From IMG/VR virus record IMGVR_UViG_3300009311_000010, positions 1-40,816 of that record: a stretch of 40,816 bases of DNA; one strand, written 5' to 3'. The translations under genes and the position numbers were made by a program. The notes under the pieces are model-generated. The model had not been told where the DNA came from, ran no database searches, and saw only the letters and a list, made by a program, of their open reading frames with translations. This stretch comes from a virus. Of this stretch, positions 29,143-36,941 are shown piece by piece (position 1 is the first letter of the stretch; every line of letters begins with the position of its first letter).

Positions 29143-31135
29143 ACAAGGGCCACCCTTTGTCTTTGCAAACCCCTACGAGGGGAGTCATTACGTCGCCGCG
29201 TATGATGTTGAGACTTATCCAAATTATTTTTGTGCCGTCTTTATAGGGCCAAAAAACAAACCTAAGCTTTACACTATGAAAAACATAGAGGAGCTTCGGA
29301 GCAATTTAAATAATCGCAAACTGATATTAATTGGTTTTAACAATATCTTTTTCGATGATTACATTTTAAAATATATTGCCTCTACTCCAAAGCCTAAGTG
29401 TCAGGACATCTACGACCTTGCTGAGGAGATTATAAACGGGGACAATAACAAGCGCTCTAAATTGTATTGGTCCCTATGGCGTAGGCGTACCTCGTGGGCG
29501 TTCTCGCTCGATACCTTCGCTGTGCCGACTGCAAAGATCGGACTCAAGGAAAGGGCCGCGCGTCGCCATTGGGTGAAAATTCAAGATCTCCCAATCAAGC
29601 CGGGGACAAAGGTCAACGGTATGCAGCAACGCGCCCTAGAGCGCTACTGCGAGAATGACGTCCGTGTCACGATCGCCGAGTGGAATGACGCTCAGGAACA
29701 CTTTGCCATAAGGCGTGATCTATCTGAGACTTACGAAGGGGCCGACGTCCTAAGTAAGCACGACGCTGGCGTCTGCGAGGAGATCATTACAACGCTTTAT
29801 TGCAAACGAACCAAGCAAGCTAAAAAGTTTATCAAGTCTCAGATCGCTCCGGGCGGGGACGTAATCCCAATGGCCGACGCGATCCCTGAACTGATAAGCT
29901 ATAGTCATGAGGTTCTCATGGACTTGCTCGGTGAGCTATGTCAGAGCGTGGGCCAGTTCGTTTATGATGGTCACGAGAAAACTTTTACGATCGGGGGAAT
30001 GAGATTTTATAAAAATTTCGACCTCGATTATTTAAATATAAACATGGGATCGGGGGGCCTTCATTCAAACGACAAGCCCCTGATCGCCAACTCAGACAAG
30101 GGCCATGCAATTATTGATGTTGATGTGGCCTCTTATTACCCAAATATTATCCGGGCGCTCGAGCTACGGCCATCTCATCTAGGGCCAGTGTTTAACGAGA
30201 TCCTTGAGGAGATCACAACCGAGCGACTACGCGCCAAGGCCGCCGGGGAAAAGGTCCGGGCGGACGGGCTGAAAATTGTAATCAATTCAGCTTTTGGAAA
30301 AACGGGTAATAAATATTCGATCCTGTTTGATGAGCGTGTTCAGCTACAGGTCACGCTCGCGGGCCAGCTTATGATCCTCATGCTGCTTGAGGATTTGCTC
30401 AAGGCGAAGATCAAAATTCTGTCTGCTAATACCGACGGAGTAATCGTCAAGGTCCCTCGTATGCGGGTTCCACAGCTTAAGAAAATTATGCGTAAGTGGG
30501 AAGCCGCTACAGGACAAGCGTTAGAGGATACCGAATATCAGCGATATATCAGGCGTGACGTGAATAACTATATTGCTGTGAAGTCCGACGGGATCGCTAA
30601 AGAGAAGGGTGTATTCAAGCGCGAGATCCGTGGTAAGGCGTCTATCATAGCCGAGGCTGTAAGAAAATATTTTCTTGAGGGTCTCGAGCCTAGTGCCTGG
30701 ATAGAGGTCGAAAATGATATACGACCCTTTATTTTTTATGCTCACGTTGCCGGAAAATTTAAATTAGAATTTTATCAAGGTCGACGTGGCACAAAACCCC
30801 TTCAGAACACGACTCGCTGGTATGTCTCTACAGGAGTCGAGCTAGTACCGGGGCGCGGTTATCGTCCCTCGGCGAACGTTGGCCGGATAGTCAAGTACGG
30901 CGACATGACTGAGAAAGAAAAAAATCGTTATATGAATACGCATGGCACAGCCGAGCATCCCGAGAACTGGATCAAACGCGAGCGTATAGCGAACGGATCA
31001 AACGCGGTCCCTGTTAATGGGACTCTACCAGAAACCATTCCTGACGACCTGAACCGGTATTATTATATCAGGCAGGCTCAGGAAATTATTAACTCTATAG
31101 AAACGGAGATCAACACAAATGAAAATTCGAATTGA
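29126..31135 (+). CDS. Family B-like DNA polymerase with 3-5 exonuclease
   Basis: 669 residues from the ATG at 29126. Exonuclease motifs: I YDVET (D27, E29), II around FFDDY (D77-D78), III YCENDV (Y174, D178). Polymerase motif A is DVDVASYYPN (catalytic D333), B is KIVINSAFG (K383, N387, G391), and C is ANTDG (435-438), where the canonical first Asp of DTD is Asn. It copies the genome. The order exonuclease-palm and overall length fit a compact phage enzyme. It starts MMKPIRQ and overlaps the preceding gene by 17 bases. Family firm; activity depends on motif C. Confidence 0.92.
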   Translation: MMKPIRQGPPFVFANPYEGSHYVAAYDVETYPNYFCAVFIGPKNKPKLYTMKNIEELRSNLNNRKLILIGFNNIFFDDYILKYIASTPKPKCQDIYDLAEEIINGDNNKRSKLYWSLWRRRTSWAFSLDTFAVPTAKIGLKERAARRHWVKIQDLPIKPGTKVNGMQQRALERYCENDVRVTIAEWNDAQEHFAIRRDLSETYEGADVLSKHDAGVCEEIITTLYCKRTKQAKKFIKSQIAPGGDVIPMADAIPELISYSHEVLMDLLGELCQSVGQFVYDGHEKTFTIGGMRFYKNFDLDYLNINMGSGGLHSNDKPLIANSDKGHAIIDVDVASYYPNIIRALELRPSHLGPVFNEILEEITTERLRAKAAGEKVRADGLKIVINSAFGKTGNKYSILFDERVQLQVTLAGQLMILMLLEDLLKAKIKILSANTDGVIVKVPRMRVPQLKKIMRKWEAATGQALEDTEYQRYIRRDVNNYIAVKSDGIAKEKGVFKREIRGKASIIAEAVRKYFLEGLEPSAWIEVENDIRPFIFYAHVAGKFKLEFYQGRRGTKPLQNTTRWYVSTGVELVPGRGYRPSANVGRIVKYGDMTEKEKNRYMNTHGTAEHPENWIKRERIANGSNAVPVNGTLPETIPDDLNRYYYIRQAQEIINSIETEINTNENSN

Positions 31136-31547
31136 TTTGAAGTGGCCCTTAGTCTTTGACAACGCCTCTCAGGTCCGCACAGCTTACAAATTACTCGAGA
31201 TTAATGGGCTGGACCTTGTTGTTCAACACTCCCAGGACGCGGCTCAGGTTAAACAGATTATTATCGATGGGTCTCCGATCCCTCTACGATTGATCCCGCG
31301 AGAATGGTATAAAACACTCGTAGATCCTTTTCAACAATTTTTAGAATCGCATGTCATAAACAACCTCGCAGATGGCGAGGCTCGAGAGATTTGGGATGGC
31401 GCTCAAGAGGCTTTGAAAGAGGAGTTACGCGATATCTCTTATGCAAAAAAATTCCATAAAGAGATCCATCCCGCTCTAAGCGAGACCACAGCGTTTTTAA
31501 ATTGGGACATGATCTTAAGACTTATCGGAGTCGTTGACGATGAGTGA
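31119..31547 (+). CDS. Uncharacterised protein after the polymerase, 142 aa
   Basis: MKIRIDLKWPLVFDNASQVR opens a mixed protein with a helical C-terminus (GAQEALKEELRDISYAKKFH). It starts 17 bases inside the end of the polymerase gene, with a GGAGA site at 31105-31110. Context suggests a replication accessory role; no family recognised. Confidence 0.7.
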   Translation: MKIRIDLKWPLVFDNASQVRTAYKLLEINGLDLVVQHSQDAAQVKQIIIDGSPIPLRLIPREWYKTLVDPFQQFLESHVINNLADGEAREIWDGAQEALKEELRDISYAKKFHKEIHPALSETTAFLNWDMILRLIGVVDDE

Positions 31548-31986
31548 AAAAAGGTTGATCCAAAAATTCAATCTGGTTATGAGGCCTGAATGGGTCTCCT
31601 ACCAGATCGAGAGTCCCTCTACTGCGCGGGGCTTCCCTGATCGCTACTTCGCGGTTGAGGGCCGTCACGGTTTGATTGAGTTTAAATACCTTCCGCGATG
31701 GCCCTCACGACCTCATACAATTGTGAAGATTGAACACTACACAGCTCAGCAAAAAGCCTTCATTAATATCTGCGGATCAAAGGCCGGGGGTGGGGTGTTC
31801 CTTGTGATTCAGATCGGGGCTGATGTCCTGATCTTTGATTGGGAGGGCGCGCAGAGAGTGGGCCGGATGAAACGATATCAGATGGACCGTGTCTGCATTT
31901 TTAGATTTAACACTTCCCGTTTTTCCAGACCCGTCCTGAGAGAGGGTCTACGGATGGAAATTTTAAAGGTTTTAAAAAATGGTTAA
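31540..31986 (+). CDS. VRR-NUC-type nuclease
   Basis: 148 residues from the ATG at 31540 (GGAG ten bases upstream); a TTG two codons upstream is less likely. The PD-(D/E)xK core is visible: GFPDRYF (D34) and GLIEFKY (E47, K49), with an ESPSTARG lead-in and TAQQKAFINIC helix, as in VRR-NUC proteins. It probably cuts branched DNA, so it may resolve replication or recombination intermediates before packaging. Confidence 0.88.
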   Translation: MSEKRLIQKFNLVMRPEWVSYQIESPSTARGFPDRYFAVEGRHGLIEFKYLPRWPSRPHTIVKIEHYTAQQKAFINICGSKAGGGVFLVIQIGADVLIFDWEGAQRVGRMKRYQMDRVCIFRFNTSRFSRPVLREGLRMEILKVLKNG

Positions 31987-32227
31987 AGACACTTGTACAG
32001 CGGTGACTCTACTTGTCCTGTCAGTAGTGATCACCGTCCTGTTATATCTGCAACTGAGGCCCCCGCTTGTGTCGGTGACGACTGAGCATGGTCTTAATTG
32101 TGTAACTTTTCGCAGTGGGTCCGGGTCCTGTAATTGGGCTAAGTGGAACAATGACACTAAGTTCGGAGCCTATCCCTACGCGGTTGACGAGGAGCATAAA
32201 AATGGCAAAAAAGAAAACGCCTTATGA
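31979..32227 (+). CDS. Small membrane protein with N-terminal helix, 82 aa
   Basis: One hydrophobic helix (about 8-26, AVTLLVLSVVITVLLYLQL) then a small Cys-containing outer domain with GLNCVTFRSGSGSCNWAKW. It overlaps both neighbours. Helix-then-soluble layout resembles spanin inner subunits in size only; location among replication genes argues for another role, such as exclusion or host membrane interaction. Confidence 0.6.
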   Translation: MVKDTCTAVTLLVLSVVITVLLYLQLRPPLVSVTTEHGLNCVTFRSGSGSCNWAKWNNDTKFGAYPYAVDEEHKNGKKENAL

Positions 32228-32489
32228 GCTTGTGAAAGGGCTTAAAAAGAAACCCTTCGGCGCAAAGCGCTTTCAGATCAGCAGTGAGGAGATCCGGGAA
32301 CAGGTTGATATTTATTTATCCCGTGGCGGAAAAATTAAAAAGATCGACGCAAGCGACCTCGCAGCAAGGCCCGTCGACGCTATCTATTTCGGGGGATTGT
32401 ATAATCCTGACATCTACGAGACTGATATGCTTTCAGGGCGACGAGTCCCTCCGGCCCCGCGCTATGACAGGGGATGGGGGGATATATGA
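32202..32489 (+). CDS. Small basic protein, 95 aa, upstream of the helicase
   Basis: Start set at the ATG at 32202 (MAKKKTPYELVKGLKKKPFG), with GAGGAG nine bases upstream; an upstream frame without a site exists. The N-terminus is very basic, followed by KRFQISSEEIREQVDIYLSR, and the C-terminus is Pro/Arg-rich. Its stop overlaps the helicase start as ATGA. Likely a nucleic-acid-binding partner of the helicase; no family recognised. Confidence 0.65.
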   Translation: MAKKKTPYELVKGLKKKPFGAKRFQISSEEIREQVDIYLSRGGKIKKIDASDLAARPVDAIYFGGLYNPDIYETDMLSGRRVPPAPRYDRGWGDI

Positions 32490-34138
32490 AACCTATTGTC
32501 AATTTCAAATTCAAAACAAAACCCTTTACACATCAGCTAAGGGAGTTCATCCGCAATAAGAATACCGAGTACCACGCCTTGCTGTGGGACATGAGGACGG
32601 GTAAGACTAAACTTGTTTTAGATAAAGCCGTTTATCTCTATGAACACAATAAGATTGATCTTCTCGTGTTCATAGCCCCGAACGGGGTCCACCGCGATCA
32701 TGTTTTAGATCAGGCCCCGCAGCACGTCGGGATCGAGTACGACGCCGCTTATTGGAACGCGACCCCACGCAAGGCTGAACGCGAGGCCCTTGAACGCGTA
32801 GGCAATCCTGACAACCATAAGTTCAAAATTTTGACGTTCAATACGGACGCCGTCAGGTACAAGCGCCGGGAGCTTAATCGTGGGTTTACTTTTTTGATGG
32901 ACACGCTAAACGTTCACCGGGCGCTGGTTGCCGTCGATGAGTCCAGCGACTTCAAAGGCGCTAAATCTCAACGAGTGGCGGGCCTGCTTCAATTGCGGGA
33001 CTACGCCGAGTATAGAATTATTATGGACGGGACGCCCGTCACGCAGGGGCCTTGCGATCTTTTTCATCCTTGCGAGTTTTTGTCTCCGGGCGTTCTCGGA
33101 TATACAAGCTTTACCGCTTTCCAGGCTCGCTATGAAGTGCTTGTCAACCCGTCTCTGAAGCTAGATTTTTTCAAGGTACTTGTAAAGTCCCCGCCCGGAA
33201 AGCTCCGCGACGAGGAAAAATTTTATGTTGATTTGTTTTATCAAATGAAAACCCGCAACGAACCACTCACCGAAAAGATCCTACGGGCCAGCATCCCCGA
33301 CCGGCTTCACAAGCGGATCGGTTCGATCCTGTCGACCTATCACCGCTCTATTGTGTATCGTGTAGCTTATAAAAACATCGATGAGTTAAACGCTGTCATA
33401 GAGCCATTCTCGACGAGGGTCCTCAAGCAAGAGGTGTTCGACATGCCGTCTACGGCTCACAAGAAAATTTACTATAAGTTGCCGGGCAACGTCAAGCTAA
33501 TTTATAACAAGCTTGTGGATGAGCTAATCACGCGAGTCCAGAATGAACAGATGTCGGCCCTTAACGTACTCACCCTTTACTTGAGGCTTCAGCAGATCCT
33601 CGGCGGGTTTTATGTTGCCGACACTGATCCTGAAACAGCGAAGCCGATCCCCGGCGAAAACGCTCGAATTAAATTATTGCTACGGTATATTAAAAAGATT
33701 GACGACCGAGAAAAAATAATTGTGTGGTCGCGATTCGTGCCAGAGATCGAGGCAATTCTAAAGTCCCTCGAGAAGGAGTTCGGCAAGGATTCTGTCGTAG
33801 ACTACTACGGGGCAACGCCCGCCATCAAGCGTGACGTCAATAAGCGCCTGTTCAAGGACCCCTACGGACCACGCTTTCTTGTCGGCAACGCTGACGTTGG
33901 GGGCCTTGGTTTAGATCTGAGCGCCGCTAATTATATGTTTTTTTACTCTCGATCGTTCAAGCTACGCACTAACAATCAGGCGCAGGAGAGATTTCTGTCG
34001 CCGTCGAAGCGTACCAGCTCGACTGTCGTGAGTATCATCGCGGAGGACACAATAGATCTAAAAATTGTGGAGTCCCTACAGAACAAACAGGACGTCGCCG
34101 ACGTCATAACCGGCGACTTTTTAAGGTTGGTCAAATGA
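32486..34138 (+). CDS. SNF2-like helicase
   Basis: 550 residues from the ATG at 32486 (MKPIVNFKFKTK). Motif I is WDMRTGKTK (36-42), motif II VAVDESSDFKG (DESS, 151-154), motif III IIMDGTPVT (180-184), then VVDYYGATP, motif V VGNADVGGLGLDLSAAN and motif VI QAQERFLSPSKR. The RecA-like pair matches SNF2/DEAD-like phage helicases. It unwinds or remodels DNA during replication or recombination. Its ATG overlaps the preceding stop, so it is co-translated with the small basic protein. Confidence 0.88.
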   Translation: MKPIVNFKFKTKPFTHQLREFIRNKNTEYHALLWDMRTGKTKLVLDKAVYLYEHNKIDLLVFIAPNGVHRDHVLDQAPQHVGIEYDAAYWNATPRKAEREALERVGNPDNHKFKILTFNTDAVRYKRRELNRGFTFLMDTLNVHRALVAVDESSDFKGAKSQRVAGLLQLRDYAEYRIIMDGTPVTQGPCDLFHPCEFLSPGVLGYTSFTAFQARYEVLVNPSLKLDFFKVLVKSPPGKLRDEEKFYVDLFYQMKTRNEPLTEKILRASIPDRLHKRIGSILSTYHRSIVYRVAYKNIDELNAVIEPFSTRVLKQEVFDMPSTAHKKIYYKLPGNVKLIYNKLVDELITRVQNEQMSALNVLTLYLRLQQILGGFYVADTDPETAKPIPGENARIKLLLRYIKKIDDREKIIVWSRFVPEIEAILKSLEKEFGKDSVVDYYGATPAIKRDVNKRLFKDPYGPRFLVGNADVGGLGLDLSAANYMFFYSRSFKLRTNNQAQERFLSPSKRTSSTVVSIIAEDTIDLKIVESLQNKQDVADVITGDFLRLVK

Positions 34139-34416
34139 AAAATTTAATATCAAAGATATTTCCAGGCGGGAATAAAGAATCCCCACCGCAAGCGGATGGG
34201 GTATTCGGTTGCTTAAGTAACATCTTACACCTACGCCGCAAGCGGCGGGGTATTAAACCCAGGCTACGCAATAAAAAACCTTCAGAGTTGCTAGACCCCC
34301 ATCGCCAGACTGACGACAAGGATCTAATAATTTTGACTAGCCTTGAGGATCGGATTACTTATTCAATCCCACTCCGAGAATTAATTAAATATTTAGAGCA
34401 ACGATTATTTAATTAA
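34135..34416 (+). CDS. Small basic protein, 93 aa, at the end of the replication module
   Basis: MKNLISKIFPGGNKESPPQA, then a very basic middle (HLRRKRRGIKPRLRNKKPS) and an acidic-to-hydrophobic tail ending RELIKYLEQRLFN. Two REP-like hairpins (34181-34254) lie inside the coding sequence. Its ATG overlaps the helicase stop, and its end meets the convergent DUF5675 gene by 12 bases. Unknown function; the coding sequence may have been altered by the repeats. Confidence 0.6.
   Translation: MKNLISKIFPGGNKESPPQADGVFGCLSNILHLRRKRRGIKPRLRNKKPSELLDPHRQTDDKDLIILTSLEDRITYSIPLRELIKYLEQRLFN
34181..34254 (+). repeat. Two REP-like hairpins with CAAG tetraloops
   Basis: CCGCAAGCGG-AT-GGGGTATT (34186-34205) and CCGCAAGCGG-C-GGGGTATT (34236-34254) are near copies about 50 bases apart. 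Each folds on a CAAG loop; the first extends to CCCCA/TGGGG with one bulge (34181-34201), the second is CGCCG/CGGCG (34234-34247). They resemble bacterial REP palindromes and may derive from the host. Confidence 0.6.
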
Positions 34417-34821
34417 AACCCGCTCGGGCCTGATCCGTTGAAGGTCTGCAAATGCCAGCGCCGACTTAGCCACTCCCCAAAACTCAGGATGAAGGTCAAG
34501 CCCCGGCGCTATGCAACCCCGTAGCTCGTGCGGAAAGTTCGCCTTGTGAATGTAAACGTAGGTTCGAACTGACGGCCCTCTGAGCGTGACCCCGAGGTTG
34601 GGGTTCGAGAGGGCGAACACTTCGCCGTGTCGCTCTGAGATATGGTTTATGAGCGCGTACTCTCCGGGCGGTATACAAGAGGCTTGATCGCCATCCTGTA
34701 GCCAAGGCCGGTTAGATCGCCACGCAAGCTCAAGCGTATAAAAAACGAACTGGCCCTCGTAAAATGTCTTACCTATCGTACAGTTATCAAGATAAGCGCG
34801 CTGTATTACGAGGGGATTCAT
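34405..34821 (-). CDS. DUF5675 family protein
   Basis: 138 residues with the DUF5675 landmarks: FVFYTLELAWRSNRPW, SCIPPGEYAL, VTLRGPSV, VYIHKANFPHELRGCIAPG, and a WGVAKSALAFADLQ end. Members are common in phages and often near lysis genes; a peptidoglycan-related role is assumed, not shown. It lies at the end of the minus unit, next to two small membrane proteins. No classic endolysin is visible elsewhere in the window, so it is the best lysis candidate. Confidence 0.8.
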   Translation of the reverse strand: MNPLVIQRAYLDNCTIGKTFYEGQFVFYTLELAWRSNRPWLQDGDQASCIPPGEYALINHISERHGEVFALSNPNLGVTLRGPSVRTYVYIHKANFPHELRGCIAPGLDLHPEFWGVAKSALAFADLQRIRPERVLIK

Positions 34822-35120
34822 CGAGGGTTGTCTGAGCGAAGCCCCCGTATGAACTCGCGTACAGCCTCACCGACGACGTTATCGATTAAATCTATTACCC
34901 ACGGCTCAATAATTTTATTCCAGAACTTCGCAGTTACCTTCCACTTGCTAAGGCCGAACGTCACCACGACGCCGAGCCTATAAGCCACACCACCCACGGC
35001 GGCTTTAATTTTTTCGTTTGGAATCTTTTTTAAAATCCATGCGAGGATCAAGGCTCCTACACTCCCAACAATAGAGAGTCCAACCTGTGACCCTACATAT
35101 CCTAAAATCATTTCAAACAT
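34818..35120 (-). CDS. Small membrane protein, 100 aa, holin-like candidate
   Basis: An N-terminal helix (about 10-30, GSQVGLSIVGSVGALILAWI) follows a short start, then a basic KKIPNEKIKAAVGG stretch and a helical tail with WVIDLIDNVVGEAVREFIRG. Overlaps the genes on both sides. Holin-like in size and position beside DUF5675, but the topology does not match a named holin class for certain. Confidence 0.6.
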   Translation of the reverse strand: MFEMILGYVGSQVGLSIVGSVGALILAWILKKIPNEKIKAAVGGVAYRLGVVVTFGLSKWKVTAKFWNKIIEPWVIDLIDNVVGEAVREFIRGLRSDNPR

Positions 35121-35359
35121 TGTGCTAACTCCAATAATAAAGTTATTTGCTCCGCGCCCCCTGTAATATAGAACTCAAGGGCGATTAATAAAATGACTAT
35201 CAAACGGATCAGCTTTAGAAGCTTCTCTATAGTCGGTCGATTTATTTTTTTCTCTCGAGCAATTAAATATACAGACGCGATTATTAAAATAATAACCGTC
35301 GTCATAATTGCCGTAGTCGGTACTAGAACCGGGGCTACAGTTTCGAGAATACCTTTCAT
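35108..35359 (-). CDS. Small membrane protein with two helices, 83 aa, holin-like candidate
   Basis: Two hydrophobic segments (about 10-33, PVLVPTTAIMTTVIILIIAS and about 49-63, IRLIVILLIALEFYI) separated by a basic loop (REKKINRPTIEKLLK). Such class II-like layout is usual for holins. It overlaps the upstream and downstream genes by a few bases, forming a compact two-membrane-protein pair. Confidence 0.6.
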   Translation of the reverse strand: MKGILETVAPVLVPTTAIMTTVIILIIASVYLIAREKKINRPTIEKLLKLIRLIVILLIALEFYITGGAEQITLLLELAQCLK

Positions 35360-35736
35360 TCAGGCTTCGGTATAAGAGTTTTGACTTCCTGACGCTCTAC
35401 CTCTATTACGTCAGCCGCCTCTGGACGGGCTTCAACAAGTTTCTCCCAAAGGGCCACGGTCAAAACGTCGATCGTGATCCCGCGCTTTAAATACTCAGTG
35501 GCCCTTCTAACTTCGTGCAAATTTTTAAACTCGTCCGAGCTTTCGTCAAGTATCCACTGGCCCGTTTTCTCATCCCAATCACAGGGGACACCGTGTTTGA
35601 GGGTCTCGACAGGTGGGGTCACGTTCGTAAAGTTCCCCTTTCCATTATCCCAATCCTCTGCTTTTTCGATCCCCCAAACCTCTCCTCTATAAAATTTTCC
35701 CTCTTCGTTTCGCGTTTCTTTATTATAAAAAATCAT
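35356..35736 (-). CDS. Tail fibre-associated protein, 126 aa
   Basis: The middle has P-V-E-T-L-K-HGVPCDWDEKTGQWILDE, a pattern seen in small proteins encoded after tail fibres, some of which are fibre assembly factors. It is mostly helical at the end (GITIDVLTVALWEKLVEARP). It is the gene after the second fibre and shares its direction, starting two bases after its stop. The chaperone role is a guess from position. Confidence 0.55.
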   Translation of the reverse strand: MIFYNKETRNEEGKFYRGEVWGIEKAEDWDNGKGNFTNVTPPVETLKHGVPCDWDEKTGQWILDESSDEFKNLHEVRRATEYLKRGITIDVLTVALWEKLVEARPEAADVIEVERQEVKTLIPKPE

Positions 35737-35738
35737 TT

Positions 35739-36917
35739 TTACATTACTCCTTGAAAAGGGGCCGCCGGAACTGTAAACGTATCCGTCACGCCTACGTTTG
35801 GAGCCGCCCCGTATGGGTTGTTATAAGAAATATGCAAATCAGACAACCTACCGTTGTGGTAATTTACTGCACCCCCATATCTAGCAATCGCAAACACACC
35901 CGACAAAGTATCAACAGTCCAACTAGCATTTGCGGCCCAATCTTCTTGAACCCCGTTTAAATAAATCCCGACATCTCCCAAGACTCTTACAACTACTATA
36001 TGATGCCATGTAGCCGCTGTGAGTTGAGTTGTGGTGTCTATAACAAGGTCAGCGACACCAGCGGCATTATCAAAAAGCATCGTAGCCAAATTTCCCGCTG
36101 TTTTATGTAACCGCCATTCATTATTTGCATCTTCAAAGTGACTTAAATAAGTTTCAGCACTGCCTTGAGCGTCATGATAGACCCATAAACCTATAGTCAT
36201 ATCACCTGTTTTTATCCCTAAAACATCCCAGTCCGCTGAATCGCTGTATTGTAAGTATTCATCTGCGCCGTTAAATTCCCACGAACCCATTGGAAATTTT
36301 GAAGTAGTTATTTGCCTTTGAAATGGTTGTGCAAATAAAAGTCCTGTTTTTGTTTCCGTTCTATCTAATGCTGACGCCGTTGCCGCTGACGCCGCCGCAT
36401 ATACAGAGATCTGGCTCATTGGTTCGTATAAAACCAGACCCTCTATTAAGACTTTTCCGCCGGTCTTATAAATAATATCCCATTTCGTCTGAGAGTGCTG
36501 ATAGCGCACGGCTATGATGGTTCCCTTGTCGGGCATCTCTACGCCATAACCCGCGCCACTATTCCAAACGTGGTCCGTGTCTGAGACTGCGAGCGTGAGA
36601 GTATAGAAAGAATCGTTTGCGACCCATATCACAAGGCCATCCTCATCAGAGCCGACTGAAGGTAAAGTAAAAGTTTTGTCCCCGGCCGCCGTGGCCCCTA
36701 ACTCGATCATGTTTCCTAGGTCCGTTGTAAGGATCGTGTAGGACCCCGTCTTGACGGTCTTTGTACCAAGGCCACTTAAAAAATTCCGCAGTTCATTCGC
36801 GGTTATTTTTTTCGTCTCGTCGTTAGCAATGTCTACAATAGGCAGCACATCATTGGCCCCTATTATACTCGCCCCTGTGAGGGCTGTAAGCTCTGTTATC
36901 TTTTTATCAACTGCCAT
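35739..36917 (-). CDS. Tail fibre protein with LamG-like C-domain (paralogue 2)
   Basis: 392 residues. N-terminal anchor MAVDKKITELTALTGASIIG and ETKKITANELRNFL (about 1-47); a beta module (about 52-150) with TILTTDLGNMIEL, TFTLPSVG and DHVWNSGAGYG; a GKVLIEGLVLYEPM linker; a concanavalin-like domain (about 205-392) with GADEYLQYSDSADWDV, TWHHIVVVR and HISYNNPYGA. It is the same length as its upstream neighbour and shares the same layout, so the two arose by tandem duplication. It should bind the host surface. Confidence 0.82.
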   Translation of the reverse strand: MAVDKKITELTALTGASIIGANDVLPIVDIANDETKKITANELRNFLSGLGTKTVKTGSYTILTTDLGNMIELGATAAGDKTFTLPSVGSDEDGLVIWVANDSFYTLTLAVSDTDHVWNSGAGYGVEMPDKGTIIAVRYQHSQTKWDIIYKTGGKVLIEGLVLYEPMSQISVYAAASAATASALDRTETKTGLLFAQPFQRQITTSKFPMGSWEFNGADEYLQYSDSADWDVLGIKTGDMTIGLWVYHDAQGSAETYLSHFEDANNEWRLHKTAGNLATMLFDNAAGVADLVIDTTTQLTAATWHHIVVVRVLGDVGIYLNGVQEDWAANASWTVDTLSGVFAIARYGGAVNYHNGRLSDLHISYNNPYGAAPNVGVTDTFTVPAAPFQGVM

Positions 36918-36941
36918 TTTAAATACCTGTATAAATTTATT

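Noticed and set aside
34181-34254. CRISPR repeats
   Set aside because: Only two copies, palindromic, in coding sequence, with no array.
34131-34319. Minus-strand frame over the 93-codon gene after the helicase
   Set aside because: The plus frame is coupled to the helicase by ATGA; the minus frame has no start signal.
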